A DNA stretch of 64,000 nucleotides from a bacterium (GCA_021158465.1 JAGGUN010000037.1:1-64000); one strand, 5' to 3'; positions 1 through 9,129 are shown, counted from the stretch's first letter. Notes: generated by a model from the sequence alone, not told the origin. Numbers and translations: made by a program.

Positions 1-54
1 AAAAAGGGCTTAGATGCTTTAGGTAAAAGGGAAAGAAATATTGAACAGTGCCAC

Positions 55-996
55 ATGAGGCGTCTTTCAAAGGAGGCATGCGCCAAATACTCCTTATTGG
101 GAAATGTAGGGCTGTCCGCCCTGGAATTCATTGTCGGCTTCTTCTCAGGAAGCATTGGTCTTATTGCAGATGCGGTGCATACTGGTATTGACATAGGTGC
201 CTCAGCGATAACATGGATTGGCATAAGGATCAATAGAGAGGCACAAGCTGCCCTTCTTGGTGGGATAATTCTCTGCGGCATTGGTGCCTTTATTGCCTTT
301 GAATCGATAACAAAGATATTTAAGCCTGTTGAGATACATTTCCAGGTTTTGGCTTTGGTCACAATTGTGATCAATATTGCGGTCAATGCTTATTTCTCAT
401 ACTATAAGTTTTATATTGGTGGACGGACAAGGAGCATATCCCTGATAGCTGATGCCTATCATACAAAAACCGATATCTGGTCATCAGTAGCTGTTTTAAT
501 CGGTCTACTTGGAGCAACCTTAGGTTTTTTTGTGCTTGATGCCATTGCTGGAACAGTTGTTTCCTTTTTCATACTTTTAGGTGGTTATGAACTTATTAAG
601 GAATCGCATGGGATTATGCAAGGCAAGAATCCTAAAATTGAAAAATTCTCTAAGTTTCTTGAAAGCCATCTCAAGGTTTTACCAGACAGGGGAGCATTTG
701 TATCCCTCTGGTTCTTAAGCCTGAAAGAAATGACAAAACAAGAGAATCTTGAGCGTGTTAAAAAAGGTTTTGGGAGACACTTCCCAGTAAGGCTGGAAGA
801 TAAGGGCTATGAAACTATTTATGCCAAATTGGAGAAAGATCACCTGGTAGAATCGGTGCAGGGTAAGCTCAGACTGACTGAGAAAGGCAGGAAAGAATTG
901 AAGATGCTCGCTGAGAAGCAGGTTACCTACATCGCTTGGCCTAAACGTAAATTTATGAACGCAAGAAAAATCGATTGGTTTGCTGAGGGGCTGTAG
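55..996 (+). CDS. Cation diffusion facilitator-like transporter with C-terminal winged-helix domain
   Basis: Residues 1-190 look like a cation diffusion facilitator (Zn/Co/Fe/Mn efflux) membrane domain. Two HxxxD metal-site motifs of the family are visible, H42/D46 and H136/D140, each preceded by the usual AD pair, and there are about six hydrophobic segments. The loop that normally carries PxGHxKxE between TM2 and TM3 seems shortened. The usual cytoplasmic ferredoxin-like domain is absent. Instead residues about 200-295 resemble a PadR/MarR-like winged helix, including an LTEKGRKEL strand-turn. The reading frame is open to base 1 with no clear Shine-Dalgarno before the ATG at 55, so the gene may begin upstream of the window. 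Metal export is inferred from the family; the job of the tail is unknown. Confidence 0.75.
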   Translation: MRRLSKEACAKYSLLGNVGLSALEFIVGFFSGSIGLIADAVHTGIDIGASAITWIGIRINREAQAALLGGIILCGIGAFIAFESITKIFKPVEIHFQVLALVTIVINIAVNAYFSYYKFYIGGRTRSISLIADAYHTKTDIWSSVAVLIGLLGATLGFFVLDAIAGTVVSFFILLGGYELIKESHGIMQGKNPKIEKFSKFLESHLKVLPDRGAFVSLWFLSLKEMTKQENLERVKKGFGRHFPVRLEDKGYETIYAKLEKDHLVESVQGKLRLTEKGRKELKMLAEKQVTYIAWPKRKFMNARKIDWFAEGL

Positions 997-1021
997 ACGA
1001 GAAAAGAAAGGAGTGGAGAAA

Positions 1022-1591
1022 ATGAGCAATAACATTAAAGAAAGACATCATCACTTGAATTTTGCTTTTAGGATAATATCCCTGATGCATGATAATCCAC
1101 TGCTTCCGATTTTTAGAAATCCCTACAAGCTATTGAGAGCAGCCGGATTGAAGTCAGGTCAAAAAGTGCTGGAGGTTGGATGCGGTCCGGGATTCTTTAC
1201 GATTCCCGCGGCAAAGATAGTAGGGAAAGAAGGCTTTGTTTACGCTGTGGATGCACATCCGCTTGCAATAGAAAGAGTCAAAGAGAAAATCAAAAAAGAA
1301 GGAATAAAAAACATTAAGTCCATTCTTGCAAATGCATCCGATACCGGGCTACCAGACCGAAGTATTGACCTTGCCTTCCTTTTTGGTCTTCGTTACATTG
1401 CCGGCGGACTGGAAAATGTAATGTCTGAGATACATCGTGTTTTAAAGCCTGGAGCCGTGCTTTCATTTGAAAAAACCAGGGGGTCAGCAAAAAAATTGAT
1501 TGAGGAGGTGGAAAGGGGAGGATTTACTTATTCAGAGAGGCAGGGGAGGATATTCTTATTCACAAAGAAGAGGAACAGCCGAAATAATTGA
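1022..1591 (+). CDS. Class I SAM-dependent methyltransferase
   Basis: A 189-residue protein with the Rossmann methyltransferase signature: motif I VLEVGCGPGFFT near residue 50, an acidic residue closing strand 2 (YAVDAHP), a strand-4 region DLAFLFGLRYI and the post-motif HRVLKPGAVLSFE typical of UbiE/Methyltransf_11 relatives. The ATG at 1022 is chosen because AAAGGAG lies 7-13 bases upstream; an in-frame start at 980 would overlap the transporter gene and has no such site. The substrate cannot be read from the sequence. It follows the transporter closely and may be co-transcribed with it. Confidence 0.8.
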   Translation: MSNNIKERHHHLNFAFRIISLMHDNPLLPIFRNPYKLLRAAGLKSGQKVLEVGCGPGFFTIPAAKIVGKEGFVYAVDAHPLAIERVKEKIKKEGIKNIKSILANASDTGLPDRSIDLAFLFGLRYIAGGLENVMSEIHRVLKPGAVLSFEKTRGSAKKLIEEVERGGFTYSERQGRIFLFTKKRNSRNN

Positions 1592-1777
1592 ACTGAATGA
1601 AATATCAGTTGGGAGAGAACGACTTCGCACAACACAGCATAAAAAGTTTAGGCTTGCTAAAATTTTTGCTTTCCAAAAACCTCTCTTATCCCCAAGATGT
1701 TATCTACAATTTTGACCTATTTACCCTATTGGGGAGAAGATAAGTAGTGTAGCCCAAAATGAAAATAGGAGGATGAA

Positions 1778-1939
1778 ATGGAAATATCCGAAGCATTAAG
1801 GATAATCAGAGCGTTAGCTGGATATTTACCCGAACGTGCTGGTAGTCCGTGGCGTAATGCGGAGATTGCTAAAAATCACAAAAGGACAAAAGGCGCGATA
1901 CGGTCACGCCTTAAAAAGCTGGGTAAAATCAAACCGTGA
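1778..1939 (+). CDS. 53-residue helix-turn-helix peptide
   Basis: A short reading frame preceded by a good Shine-Dalgarno (AGGAGG, 1768-1773). The C-terminal half (EIAKNHKRTKGAIRSRLKKLG) has the form of the trihelical HTH found at the C-terminus of some helicases and small regulators, where 'GAIRSRLKKLG' is a recurring string. There is no other domain. It may be a free-standing small DNA-binding protein or the surviving tail of a larger gene. It ends 3 bases before a GC-rich hairpin and lies in a stretch (1592-1982) otherwise without genes. Real translation is plausible because of the ribosome site and the coherent motif, but not certain. Confidence 0.45.
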   Translation: MEISEALRIIRALAGYLPERAGSPWRNAEIAKNHKRTKGAIRSRLKKLGKIKP

Positions 1940-1942
1940 CAG

Positions 1943-1980
1943 GGGGACGCACATAATCAGCACGTCCCCTTTGTTTTCTT
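1943..1980 (+). terminator. GC-rich hairpin followed by T-rich tract
   Basis: GGGGACG at 1943-1949 pairs perfectly with CGTCCCC at 1963-1969 around a 13-base loop, followed by TTTGTTTTCTT. This suits an intrinsic terminator for the 53-residue reading frame. The same kind of GGGACG...CGTCCC palindrome is also common in mobile REP-like elements of other bacteria, so it could be a repeat. It sits between converging genes. Confidence 0.5.
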
Positions 1981-1982
1981 AT

Positions 1983-3413
1983 CTACAGGTTTCGCACATA
2001 TTCTCTGCCGCTCTTTATCGCCTCGATATTCAGCGGGATGAACTTCTTGTGCTTGACCACTGTATTGAGTGCAGAGATAGCCGCTTCCTCGGTTACTATG
2101 CCGGTCTTCTCGATTATCGCACCGAGGACAACCATATTCGCCACCTTCAGGCTACCGAGCTTATCCGCTATGTCTGTTGCTGGAATCGGAATGGATTCGA
2201 TGTCGGTTCTCTTTGGTGCCCTCGTAACGAGCGATGTATTGTAGATGATAAGCCCGCCGGGGACGACATCGTCCTCGAACCTGTCTAAGGATGGCAGGTT
2301 CATCGCTACGAGTATTGAAGGGTGATCGACCACAGGTGATGCGATCTCGGATGTGCTTATCTGGACATGGCAGTTTGCCGTTCCGCCACGCATCTCGGGA
2401 CCGTAGGATGGTATCCAACTAACATGGTAGCCTTGCTCCATACCAGCCTCGGCGAGCGTATTCCCGAGCAACAGCACACCTTGCCCACCGAAGCCAGAAA
2501 TCTTTATCTTGGGGTTTCGCCAGATGGGCTTGACATCGTCCATACTGTGTGAAAAATGTGGTGCCTCCTTGTCAAGTCCCAGTGCTTGTTTGATCTCCTC
2601 CTTCGTGTATTCTCTCTTCTCGTATGCGATAGGTTCTCTCTCCTTTGTCTCGTCCTTGAATGTTCCGAGCGGGAATATCTTTACCATCTGTTCCTTTACC
2701 CATTTCTTTGCCTCCACGGGTGTCATTCTCCATCCTGATGGGCAAGGAGAGAGGATTTCTACCAACGAGAAACCCTTGTAGTCCATCTGTGCTTTGATAG
2801 CCTTTCTGATGGCGAGTCGTGTTTTCATAATCGTTGCTGGGTCGGTGATGGCGCCACGTGCGAGATAGACAGGTCCTGATAGAGCCGATAGCAGTTCGCA
2901 TATTCTGATAGGGTATCCCTCGTTTGCGGCGGCTCTGCCGTAAGGGGTTGTTGTTGTCTTCTGTCCGATGAGTGTAGTTGGAGCCATCTGCCCGCCTGTC
3001 ATACCGTATATAGCGTTGTTGACGAATATAACGGTTATATTTTCGCCTCTGTTTGCTGCCTGAAGGATGTTGTTTCCACCGATTGCAGCGAGGTCACCAT
3101 CTCCCTGATACGATATGACAATCGAGTTAGGGTTTGCTCTCTTGAGTCCTGTTGCGACTGCTGGTGCTCTGCCGTGTGCCACCTGAACATTTCCGGTGTC
3201 GAAGTAGTAGTAGGCGAAGACACTGCACCCGACGGGGCTTATGATGATCGTTCTGTCGGCTATTCCGAAGTCTTCTATCGCCTCTGCCAGCAGTTTATGG
3301 ATGACACCGTGCCCGCAGCCAGGGCAGTAGTGGGTGTTGGTCTTGTCGGCGTCTGGTTTCCTGAAGAACTCTTTATAGAAGCTCTTTGGTGTTGAAAGTA
3401 TATCTTTTGCCAT
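1983..3413 (-). CDS. 2-oxoacid:ferredoxin oxidoreductase, fused beta (TPP) and gamma subunits
   Basis: Oxidative decarboxylation of a 2-oxoacid to an acyl-CoA with ferredoxin reduction. Residues about 1-265 are the TPP-binding beta subunit (HYCPGCGHG cysteine pair, PVGCSVF, the TPP/Mg motif GDGDLAAIGGNN, PCPSGW). Residues about 300-475 are the gamma subunit (SGFGGQGVLLLG, SYGPEMRGGTANC). In most operons these are two genes (vorA and vorC). The ATG at 3413 is chosen because AGGGGTGAG precedes it; the earlier GTG at 3428 would overlap vorB. The alpha and ferredoxin genes lie immediately upstream. Similarity of the alpha partner to VorB suggests branched-chain 2-oxoacids, but 2-oxoglutarate cannot be excluded. 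Confidence 0.9.
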   Translation of the reverse strand: MAKDILSTPKSFYKEFFRKPDADKTNTHYCPGCGHGVIHKLLAEAIEDFGIADRTIIISPVGCSVFAYYYFDTGNVQVAHGRAPAVATGLKRANPNSIVISYQGDGDLAAIGGNNILQAANRGENITVIFVNNAIYGMTGGQMAPTTLIGQKTTTTPYGRAAANEGYPIRICELLSALSGPVYLARGAITDPATIMKTRLAIRKAIKAQMDYKGFSLVEILSPCPSGWRMTPVEAKKWVKEQMVKIFPLGTFKDETKEREPIAYEKREYTKEEIKQALGLDKEAPHFSHSMDDVKPIWRNPKIKISGFGGQGVLLLGNTLAEAGMEQGYHVSWIPSYGPEMRGGTANCHVQISTSEIASPVVDHPSILVAMNLPSLDRFEDDVVPGGLIIYNTSLVTRAPKRTDIESIPIPATDIADKLGSLKVANMVVLGAIIEKTGIVTEEAAISALNTVVKHKKFIPLNIEAIKSGREYVRNL

Positions 3414-3417
3414 TTTC

Positions 3418-4485
3418 TCACCCCTCACTTTCTTTAAGTTTCAGGATCTCCCTTTCAAGCTCATTGACGGTTGGCACAACGCCTCCCATTCTACCGTAGA
3501 AGTGGACTGGTTTCTTGAACTCCACTGATAGCCTGACATCGTTGACCATCTGACCGTTGGACATCTCGGAAACGAAGAAGAATTTTACATCGGGCTTCTC
3601 AGCGAGCTCTGCGAATTTCTTCTTTGGGAATGGGAAGAGCGTTTTTGGTCTCAGCATTCCGACCTTTACCCCCTTTTCTCGCAGCAGATTAACCGTTCCT
3701 TTCAGCACTCTCGAGACGATGCCGTATCCGGATACGACGATTTCTGCATCGTCGAGCTTATAGTCCTCGAACCTTACCTCGTTTTCCTCAATCTTTCTGT
3801 ACTTTTCCTGCAGGTGTTTGTTCCAGGCTTCCAGCTCGGCTGGGTCGAGGTATATCGAGTTGATGAGGTTTCTCTTTGTCTCGGCATCTCCAAAAACTGC
3901 CCAGTCTTTCTTCTTCCTTCGTGAGATATCCTTTGGTTCTGGGAAATCGACAGGTTCCATCATCTGCCCGATAAACCCATCTGTCAGGACGACGGTAGGT
4001 GTTCTATACTTGTCTGCGAGCTCGAATGCGAGCATAGTCAGGTCGCACATTTCCTGTGCTGAGTTCGGAGCAAGGACGATGACTTTGTAGTTCCCGTGTC
4101 CACCGCCTTTCACTATCTGGTTGTAGTCTCCTTGTTCTGGTGCGATGTTTCCCAGACCTGGTCCGCCTCGCATAACGTCGATGATAACCACGGGGAGCTC
4201 GCTTCCGGCGCAATACGAGATACCCTCCTGCTTGAGGGATAGTCCGGGACCTGACGATGCGGTCATAACCCTTGCTCCAGCTCCGGCTGCACCGTAACAC
4301 ATCTGTATGGATGCCACTTCACTTTCCCCTTGAAGGAATTTTCTACCTACGAGCGGGAGGTACTTTGCTGCACCCTCTGCTATCTCCGATGCCGGTGTGA
4401 TGGGGTATCCGAAGTACAATTCGCAGCCGGCGAGTATAGCGCCCTTAACAACAGCCTCGTTTCCCTTGATGAACTGCTTTGCCAT
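3418..4485 (-). CDS. vorB: 2-oxoacid:ferredoxin oxidoreductase alpha subunit (VorB-like)
   Basis: 355 residues, the normal length for VorB/KorA. The N-terminal pyrimidine-binding domain has [12 protein letters not shown] and the CoA/substrate loop [12 protein letters not shown]. The central [17 protein letters not shown] and the later [13 protein letters not shown] strings are characteristic of the 3-methyl-2-oxobutanoate (2-ketoisovalerate) oxidoreductase alpha subunit. The start codon directly follows the ferredoxin stop, with GGAGGTAG inside the end of that gene, implying coupled translation. It acts in the cytoplasm with the ferredoxin and the fused beta/gamma subunit. Confidence 0.88.
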   Translation of the reverse strand: MAKQFIKGNEAVVKGAILAGCELYFGYPITPASEIAEGAAKYLPLVGRKFLQGESEVASIQMCYGAAGAGARVMTASSGPGLSLKQEGISYCAGSELPVVIIDVMRGGPGLGNIAPEQGDYNQIVKGGGHGNYKVIVLAPNSAQEMCDLTMLAFELADKYRTPTVVLTDGFIGQMMEPVDFPEPKDISRRKKKDWAVFGDAETKRNLINSIYLDPAELEAWNKHLQEKYRKIEENEVRFEDYKLDDAEIVVSGYGIVSRVLKGTVNLLREKGVKVGMLRPKTLFPFPKKKFAELAEKPDVKFFFVSEMSNGQMVNDVRLSVEFKKPVHFYGRMGGVVPTVNELEREILKLKESEG

Positions 4486-4716
4486 TTAAGCTACCTCCTT
4501 CCCTTTCTTGTAGACGGTTATTGCGTTCGGTTCGGGGCAGGTGTAGAAGCAGAAGCCACATCCGATGCAGCCTTCGCCCTTGTAGCGTGCTGGATGGTAT
4601 CCGAGACGGTTTATCTCTGATGAGAATTCGATACAGTCCTCGGGACAGGCTTCAATACACAGTCCGCATCCCTTGCAGTGATTGGGGTCCACCTCCATAT
4701 AACCCTTCGTGGGCAT
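4486..4716 (-). CDS. 2[4Fe-4S] ferredoxin subunit of the 2-oxoacid oxidoreductase
   Basis: A 76-residue protein with two complete cysteine clusters, [12 protein letters not shown] and [12 protein letters not shown], matching the delta (VorD/KorD) subunit that carries electrons from the TPP site to free ferredoxin. AAAGGAGG lies just before the ATG. It is the first of three adjacent genes (delta, alpha, beta-gamma) that together supply all four activities of the enzyme. Confidence 0.9.
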   Translation of the reverse strand: MPTKGYMEVDPNHCKGCGLCIEACPEDCIEFSSEINRLGYHPARYKGEGCIGCGFCFYTCPEPNAITVYKKGKEVA

Positions 4717-4728
4717 ATTACCTCCTTT

Positions 4729-5307
4729 TTATTGGGTTGCTTTTATCTTTGCTAACATCTTGTCTTCTATTATCTTGCATATTATATGAATTACGGTTAT
4801 ATGAGCCTCCTGAACCCTTGCCGTGGAGAAAACGGGGATGTTTATATCGATATCGGAGATCCCAGCTATCTTCCCGCCGTCCTTCCCTGTGAGTGAGATA
4901 CTCTTCATACCGATTGTTTTTGCAAGTTCCACTGCCTTCAGGACATTCGGTGAGTTGCCGCTTGTCGAGATGGCAAATAGAATATCCCCCTTTTCCCCTA
5001 GGGCTTTCACCTGTTTGGCGAACACATTATCGTATCCGTAGTCGTTTGCGACAGCGGTCAATATGGATGTATCGGTTGTGAGTGAGATGGCTGGCAGGGG
5101 CTGTTTTTCTTTCTCGAATCTGCCGACAAGCTCGGCTGCGAAGTGCTGGCTGTCGGCAGCGGAACCACCGTTCCCGCAGATGAGAAGCTTATTTCCGTTC
5201 TCGAGTGCGGAGAATATCTCATCTGCTGCCTCTTGCACCTTATCGACCGGTATCTTCCCGATAGCGGCTTGGGACTCCCTTATAATATTCTCTATCTCAT
5301 TTTTCAA
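4729..5307 (-). CDS. gmhA: D-sedoheptulose 7-phosphate isomerase
   Basis: 192 residues with a single SIS sugar-isomerase domain. GNGGSAADSQHFAAELVGRF and AISTSGNSPNVLKA are the phosphate-binding and active-site signatures of GmhA, and the C-terminal EAHITVIHIICKIIE helix completes the site. It makes D-glycero-D-manno-heptose 7-phosphate for the lipopolysaccharide core, supporting an outer membrane with heptose. The start is a TTG at 5307, chosen because AGGAGGTAG lies at ideal spacing. The rest of the heptose pathway is not in the window. It lies between a PorV-like gene and the oxidoreductase genes in the same direction, with gaps of 24 and 12 bases. Confidence 0.92.
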   Translation of the reverse strand: MKNEIENIIRESQAAIGKIPVDKVQEAADEIFSALENGNKLLICGNGGSAADSQHFAAELVGRFEKEKQPLPAISLTTDTSILTAVANDYGYDNVFAKQVKALGEKGDILFAISTSGNSPNVLKAVELAKTIGMKSISLTGKDGGKIAGISDIDINIPVFSTARVQEAHITVIHIICKIIEDKMLAKIKATQ

Positions 5308-5331
5308 TGTTCTACCTCCTGCTATCTCTTC

Positions 5332-6255
5332 TCATAGTTCAAGGCTAAACGATAATGTATGGCTTCCTTCTGGGTCGTTTTTCCTCTGGAAGTATCCGTA
5401 TCCAACCTCGCCCGAGAACCTGTCGAGGCTCGTTTTTGCTCCGATGCCCGCCCCGAACCCACGGGAGGAGTATCCTGCGCCGAGTGAAACTATATCACAC
5501 AGGGAATACTCTATCCCTCCTCCCCAGTTGAAGCAGTATAGGTTTCCCTCAAGATTGAACAGGACGGAGAGGGGGATTCCTTTTAGGAATAGCCCGATGC
5601 CGACTGCTCCGGTCAGCGGAAGGCTTTCTGTCGAGCAGATGCCTCTACCGTAGTATGGCGACGAATCCCAGCTCTGCTTTACATCGATATTCTTGAGCAC
5701 CGCACCGAATGCAAGCTGCCGCTTGAGAAACCTATAGTAAAACCCGATGTCGAACCCGACACCGTATGCGGTAACATCCTCGATACTCGACTGAACATAT
5801 TTCATATTCCCACCAACTGCCATATCCCGAATGACTTTCTTGCTGAATGTAAAGATGCAGGCGAACTCCCCGTTTTGGACCTCACCTATCTTAACGCCGC
5901 TTCTTGTTCTCTCATCGACACCAGAGACGCCTGCCGAAACGAGTGCCAGCCCAACAGCGGCATCGCCTCTTATGTTGTATCCTGTGGAGAATCCGAACAA
6001 TCTTCTATCGAGTGAGAGCAGGCTCGTGTGTGCAGAGAAGAAGAGGTTCTCTGTGTTAAGGATCTCTGAAGGGTTGTATAAGAAAGCCGTCTGCGGTTTG
6101 CAGGATGCGATGTATGTGTATGCCAGCCTTGCATCATCATAGGAGAGGGGCAGTCTCAGGAATGCGCCTGGCTGTCCGCCCATGGTTGCGGACAGAGCAG
6201 CCGATGATATGGCAAGGATTGCCGCGAGTGAGGGTATAAACCGCTTACTTGTCAT
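5332..6255 (-). CDS. PorV/PorQ-like outer-membrane beta-barrel protein
   Basis: 307 residues with an N-terminal signal peptide, then alternating strands rich in G, Y, F and S and an amphipathic final strand SFSLEL, as expected for a beta-barrel. The FLYNPSEI string near residue 60 resembles the WNPA motif of the PorV/UPF0164 family that serves type IX secretion. Its start overlaps the end of ribBA by 11 bases, so it is translated with the riboflavin genes, an unexpected partnership. It is one of four PorV-like barrels in the window. Family membership is by pattern only. Confidence 0.65.
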   Translation of the reverse strand: MTSKRFIPSLAAILAISSAALSATMGGQPGAFLRLPLSYDDARLAYTYIASCKPQTAFLYNPSEILNTENLFFSAHTSLLSLDRRLFGFSTGYNIRGDAAVGLALVSAGVSGVDERTRSGVKIGEVQNGEFACIFTFSKKVIRDMAVGGNMKYVQSSIEDVTAYGVGFDIGFYYRFLKRQLAFGAVLKNIDVKQSWDSSPYYGRGICSTESLPLTGAVGIGLFLKGIPLSVLFNLEGNLYCFNWGGGIEYSLCDIVSLGAGYSSRGFGAGIGAKTSLDRFSGEVGYGYFQRKNDPEGSHTLSFSLEL

Positions 6256-7468
6256 CTTTTCCTTTCATATTGAGTAGATGTCCGAGCTTGTCGCGCTTGG
6301 TCTCGAGGTAGCGGCGGTTGTGCTTTGTAGGAGGTATCTCGATGGGGACCCTTTCTGTTATCTTCAGTCCGTATCCAGCAATTCCTACGACCTTTTTGGG
6401 GTTGTTAGTCAAAAGCCTTATCGATGATAGTCCGAGGTCGACGAGGATCTGTGCTCCGATGCCGTATTCCCTGAGGTCGGGTGGGAAACCGAGGTGGCAA
6501 TTTGCCTCGACGGTATCGAACCCCTCATCCTGCAGCTTGTATGCGAGTATCTTGTTTTTCAAGCCGATCCCTCTCCCCTCTTGTCTCATATAGAGAAGAA
6601 CACCTCTTCCCTCTTTTTCGATCATCTTCAAAGCGGTTGCCAGCTGTTCTCCGCAGTCACAGCGTAGTGAACCGAATGTATCGCCTGTTAGACACTCGGA
6701 GTGAACGCGGACAAGCACATTCTTCTTTCCACTGACATCACCCTTGACAATTGCAAGGTGGTGTTTGTGCTCGCCGATCAGTGATTCGTAGAGGTAAAGC
6801 CTAAAGTGTCCGTATCTTGTAGGGAAGTCGACATCGACTATCTTCTTGATCAGCTTCTCACGCTTCTGGCGGTATTCTATCAGGTCTCTTATCGTTACGA
6901 TCGGGATATTATACTTTTTTGAGATCTCAAGCAATCTTGGCATCCTTGCCATTGTTCCGTCCTCGTCCATAATCTCGCAGATGACACCGGCTGGGTATCT
7001 TCCTGCGAGTGTTGCGAGGTCAACAGCTGCTTCTGTATGTCCGGCTCGGCGCAGAACCCCTCCCTCCTCAGCCTGGAGCGGGAAGATGTGACCGGGTCGT
7101 GCAAGGTCGTTCGGAGTTGTCTTCTCGTCGAGCAGAACCTTTATCGTTCTTGCTCTGTCGAATGCGGAGATGCCGGTCGTTGTTCCCTGCTTTGCATCGA
7201 CGGAGACGGTGAACTTTGTCCCGAGGCGCGATGTATTCTTCTCCACCATCAGATGGAGTCCGAGTGCTTCGAGTCGTTCGGGTTTCATTGCAACACAGAT
7301 AAGCCCCCTCCCCTCCTTTGCCAGGAAGTTTATCTTCTCTGGGGTTACAGCGTCGGCGGGGAAGAAGAAATCACCTTCGTTCTCACGGTTTTCATCATCG
7401 ACGACGATCAGGATCTTGCCTGCTTTTGTCCTCTCAATCGCCTCTTCGATGCTTACTATTCCCGACAT
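6245..7468 (-). CDS. ribBA: Bifunctional 3,4-dihydroxy-2-butanone 4-phosphate synthase / GTP cyclohydrolase II
   Basis: Supplies both precursors of riboflavin. Residues 1-200 form RibB ([11 protein letters not shown], and [16 protein letters not shown] near residue 140). Residues about 205-400 form RibA ([21 protein letters not shown] with the three zinc cysteines, then [11 protein letters not shown]). At 407 residues it has the usual length of a full fusion. It overlaps ribE upstream by 13 bases and the PorV-like gene downstream by 11, consistent with translational coupling in the ribD-ribE-ribBA order. Confidence 0.95.
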   Translation of the reverse strand: MSGIVSIEEAIERTKAGKILIVVDDENRENEGDFFFPADAVTPEKINFLAKEGRGLICVAMKPERLEALGLHLMVEKNTSRLGTKFTVSVDAKQGTTTGISAFDRARTIKVLLDEKTTPNDLARPGHIFPLQAEEGGVLRRAGHTEAAVDLATLAGRYPAGVICEIMDEDGTMARMPRLLEISKKYNIPIVTIRDLIEYRQKREKLIKKIVDVDFPTRYGHFRLYLYESLIGEHKHHLAIVKGDVSGKKNVLVRVHSECLTGDTFGSLRCDCGEQLATALKMIEKEGRGVLLYMRQEGRGIGLKNKILAYKLQDEGFDTVEANCHLGFPPDLREYGIGAQILVDLGLSSIRLLTNNPKKVVGIAGYGLKITERVPIEIPPTKHNRRYLETKRDKLGHLLNMKGKDDK

Positions 7469-8043
7469 ACCAGCCTCTCGACATACTTGCCGATTACATC
7501 GAACTCAACATTTACCAGTTCCCCTTGATGCTTGAATTGGAAATTGGTGTTTTTGTATGTGAACGGTATGATTGCTACCTCGAACTCGCTCCCTGTTATG
7601 TTTGCGATAGTGAGTGATACTCCGTCTATTGCGATGGAACCTTTGTGGACGATATATTTTGCGTTTCCGGGTGGCAAGAGGAAACGGAATGTAGTCTGTG
7701 TCCCTTTTGGGATGATCTCTGTTATCCTTGCTGTTGTGTCGATATGCCCGTAGACGATATGTCCATCGAGCCTGCCGGAGGCTGGGAGCGCGCGCTCGAG
7801 ATTTATCCTGTATCCTGTTTTTATCTGCCCGAGCTTCGTTCTTGCAACTGTTTCCTCGACTGCTGTAACGGTTATTTGTCCGTATTCTCCGTTTTCGACT
7901 GTGAGGCAGGTTCCATCACATGATATACTTGCTCCTGCTGGGATGGGCTGGTTAAAATCTGCCTCGATAGTGATTCGAGCACCACCTGATGTCCAATTTA
8001 CCCTTGTAACTCTCCCTATCTTCTCGATTATCCCTGTGAACAT
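7456..8043 (-). CDS. ribE: Riboflavin synthase alpha chain
   Basis: 195 residues beginning with the invariant [10 protein letters not shown] and containing two lumazine-binding repeats. The first has [13 protein letters not shown] and the second [12 protein letters not shown], with [13 protein letters not shown] between them. It dismutates two 6,7-dimethyl-8-ribityllumazine molecules to riboflavin. It overlaps ribD by 16 bases and ribBA by 13. Lumazine synthase (ribH), which makes its substrate, is not in this cluster. Confidence 0.95.
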   Translation of the reverse strand: MFTGIIEKIGRVTRVNWTSGGARITIEADFNQPIPAGASISCDGTCLTVENGEYGQITVTAVEETVARTKLGQIKTGYRINLERALPASGRLDGHIVYGHIDTTARITEIIPKGTQTTFRFLLPPGNAKYIVHKGSIAIDGVSLTIANITGSEFEVAIIPFTYKNTNFQFKHQGELVNVEFDVIGKYVERLVCRE

Positions 8044-9095
8044 TTCCCCTTCTTATATACGGTCAGGACGGCGTCATCCCCGCTCTTTTCGACCGATTCT
8101 AAGCAAAACTCCATTGCGTTCTGGAGCTTGCGAGTTATATCCTCAAACATCCTTTTCCCGTTTCCGATGACCTTTGGTGCAACAAATATCAGCATCTTGT
8201 CGTAGAGTGAGTTTTCGATGAAGAACGAATGGACCCTTCCTCCACCTTCGACGAGAAGGCTTCTTATGTTCATCTTCCAGAGCTTGGGTAGGATTTCCTT
8301 TGATAGGTTAGATAGTCTGACAAGCGATGTATTGTCTGGGAGGCTTTCTTCCGGGTAGTCGGGGTTGTCGGTTATTATGTATGTTGGCGGTCCATCGGTG
8401 AAGATATGGTATTTCTCGTATTCAAGCGGGTTTCTTGCGAGGATAAATCTGACAGGTGATTTCCCCTCGACGAGGCGTGTTGTGAGCTGTGGGTTATCGG
8501 ATCTTACCGTTTCTGCTCCGACAAGTATCCCATCGACTAACGCCCGCAGCATATGCGAGGCTTTTCTTGAGCTCTGTGATGTTATCCACCTTGAGTTGCC
8601 GGATGTGTCTGCTATGAACCCGTCGAGTGTGATGGCTGCCTTCCCGATGACAAACGGAAGCTTCTCCTGTATGTTCTTGAAGTATATCTCGTTTAGCCTT
8701 TTTGCCTCGTTTTCCAGCATCCCTACCTCGACATCTATCCCTGCGTCACGGAGTTTTTTTACGCCGCCTCCGGATACCCTTGGGTTCGGGTCGAGTGTGG
8801 CGATATAAACCTTTCTTATCCCGGATTTGATGATTGCGTCTGTGCAGGGAGGTGTTCTTCCGTAGAAGTTGCACGGCTCCAGTGTCACATACATCTCCGC
8901 TCCGGAGAGGTTCTCCTTCGCGCTCCGTATCGCCTCGACCTCGGCGTGCGGCATACCACAGCGGCTGTGATAACCCTCACCGATAATCCTTCCATCCTTG
9001 ACAATCACCGCGCCAACCATCGGATTAGGGGCGGTCTTTCCCCAACCTCCCTTTGCGAGAGAGAGAGCCCTTTTCATATACCTGGTCTTAGGCAT
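8028..9095 (-). CDS. ribD: Bifunctional pyrimidine deaminase / reductase of riboflavin synthesis
   Basis: 355 residues. The N-terminal deaminase has the zinc motif HAEVEAI and the PCNFYGRTPPC cysteine pair; the C-terminal reductase (from about residue 145) has GKAAITLDGFIA and SLLVEGGGRVHS. It carries out the second and third steps after GTP cyclohydrolase II. It is the first gene of the unit. The TATAAT box ends 6 bases before the ATG and there is no Shine-Dalgarno, so the mRNA is probably leaderless. The 55-base gap to miaA leaves no room for an FMN riboswitch. Confidence 0.94.
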   Translation of the reverse strand: MPKTRYMKRALSLAKGGWGKTAPNPMVGAVIVKDGRIIGEGYHSRCGMPHAEVEAIRSAKENLSGAEMYVTLEPCNFYGRTPPCTDAIIKSGIRKVYIATLDPNPRVSGGGVKKLRDAGIDVEVGMLENEAKRLNEIYFKNIQEKLPFVIGKAAITLDGFIADTSGNSRWITSQSSRKASHMLRALVDGILVGAETVRSDNPQLTTRLVEGKSPVRFILARNPLEYEKYHIFTDGPPTYIITDNPDYPEESLPDNTSLVRLSNLSKEILPKLWKMNIRSLLVEGGGRVHSFFIENSLYDKMLIFVAPKVIGNGKRMFEDITRKLQNAMEFCLESVEKSGDDAVLTVYKKGKCSQG

Positions 9096-9101
9096 CGAAT
9101 A

Positions 9102-9129
9102 ATTATATACTTTAAAATCGATTAGTCAA
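9102..9129 (-). promoter_or_regulatory. Predicted leaderless promoter of the ribD unit
   Basis: On the minus strand TTGACT (9124-9129), a 16-base spacer and a perfect TATAAT (9102-9107), followed by 6 bases and the ribD ATG. Transcription would start at or next to the initiation codon. A second TTTGACT lies 11 bases further upstream. It is the best-matching member of the leaderless set described in the findings. Confidence 0.7.

Noticed and set aside
980-1021. Upstream start for the methyltransferase
   Set aside because: It adds 14 residues overlapping the previous gene and lacks a ribosome site, unlike the ATG at 1022.
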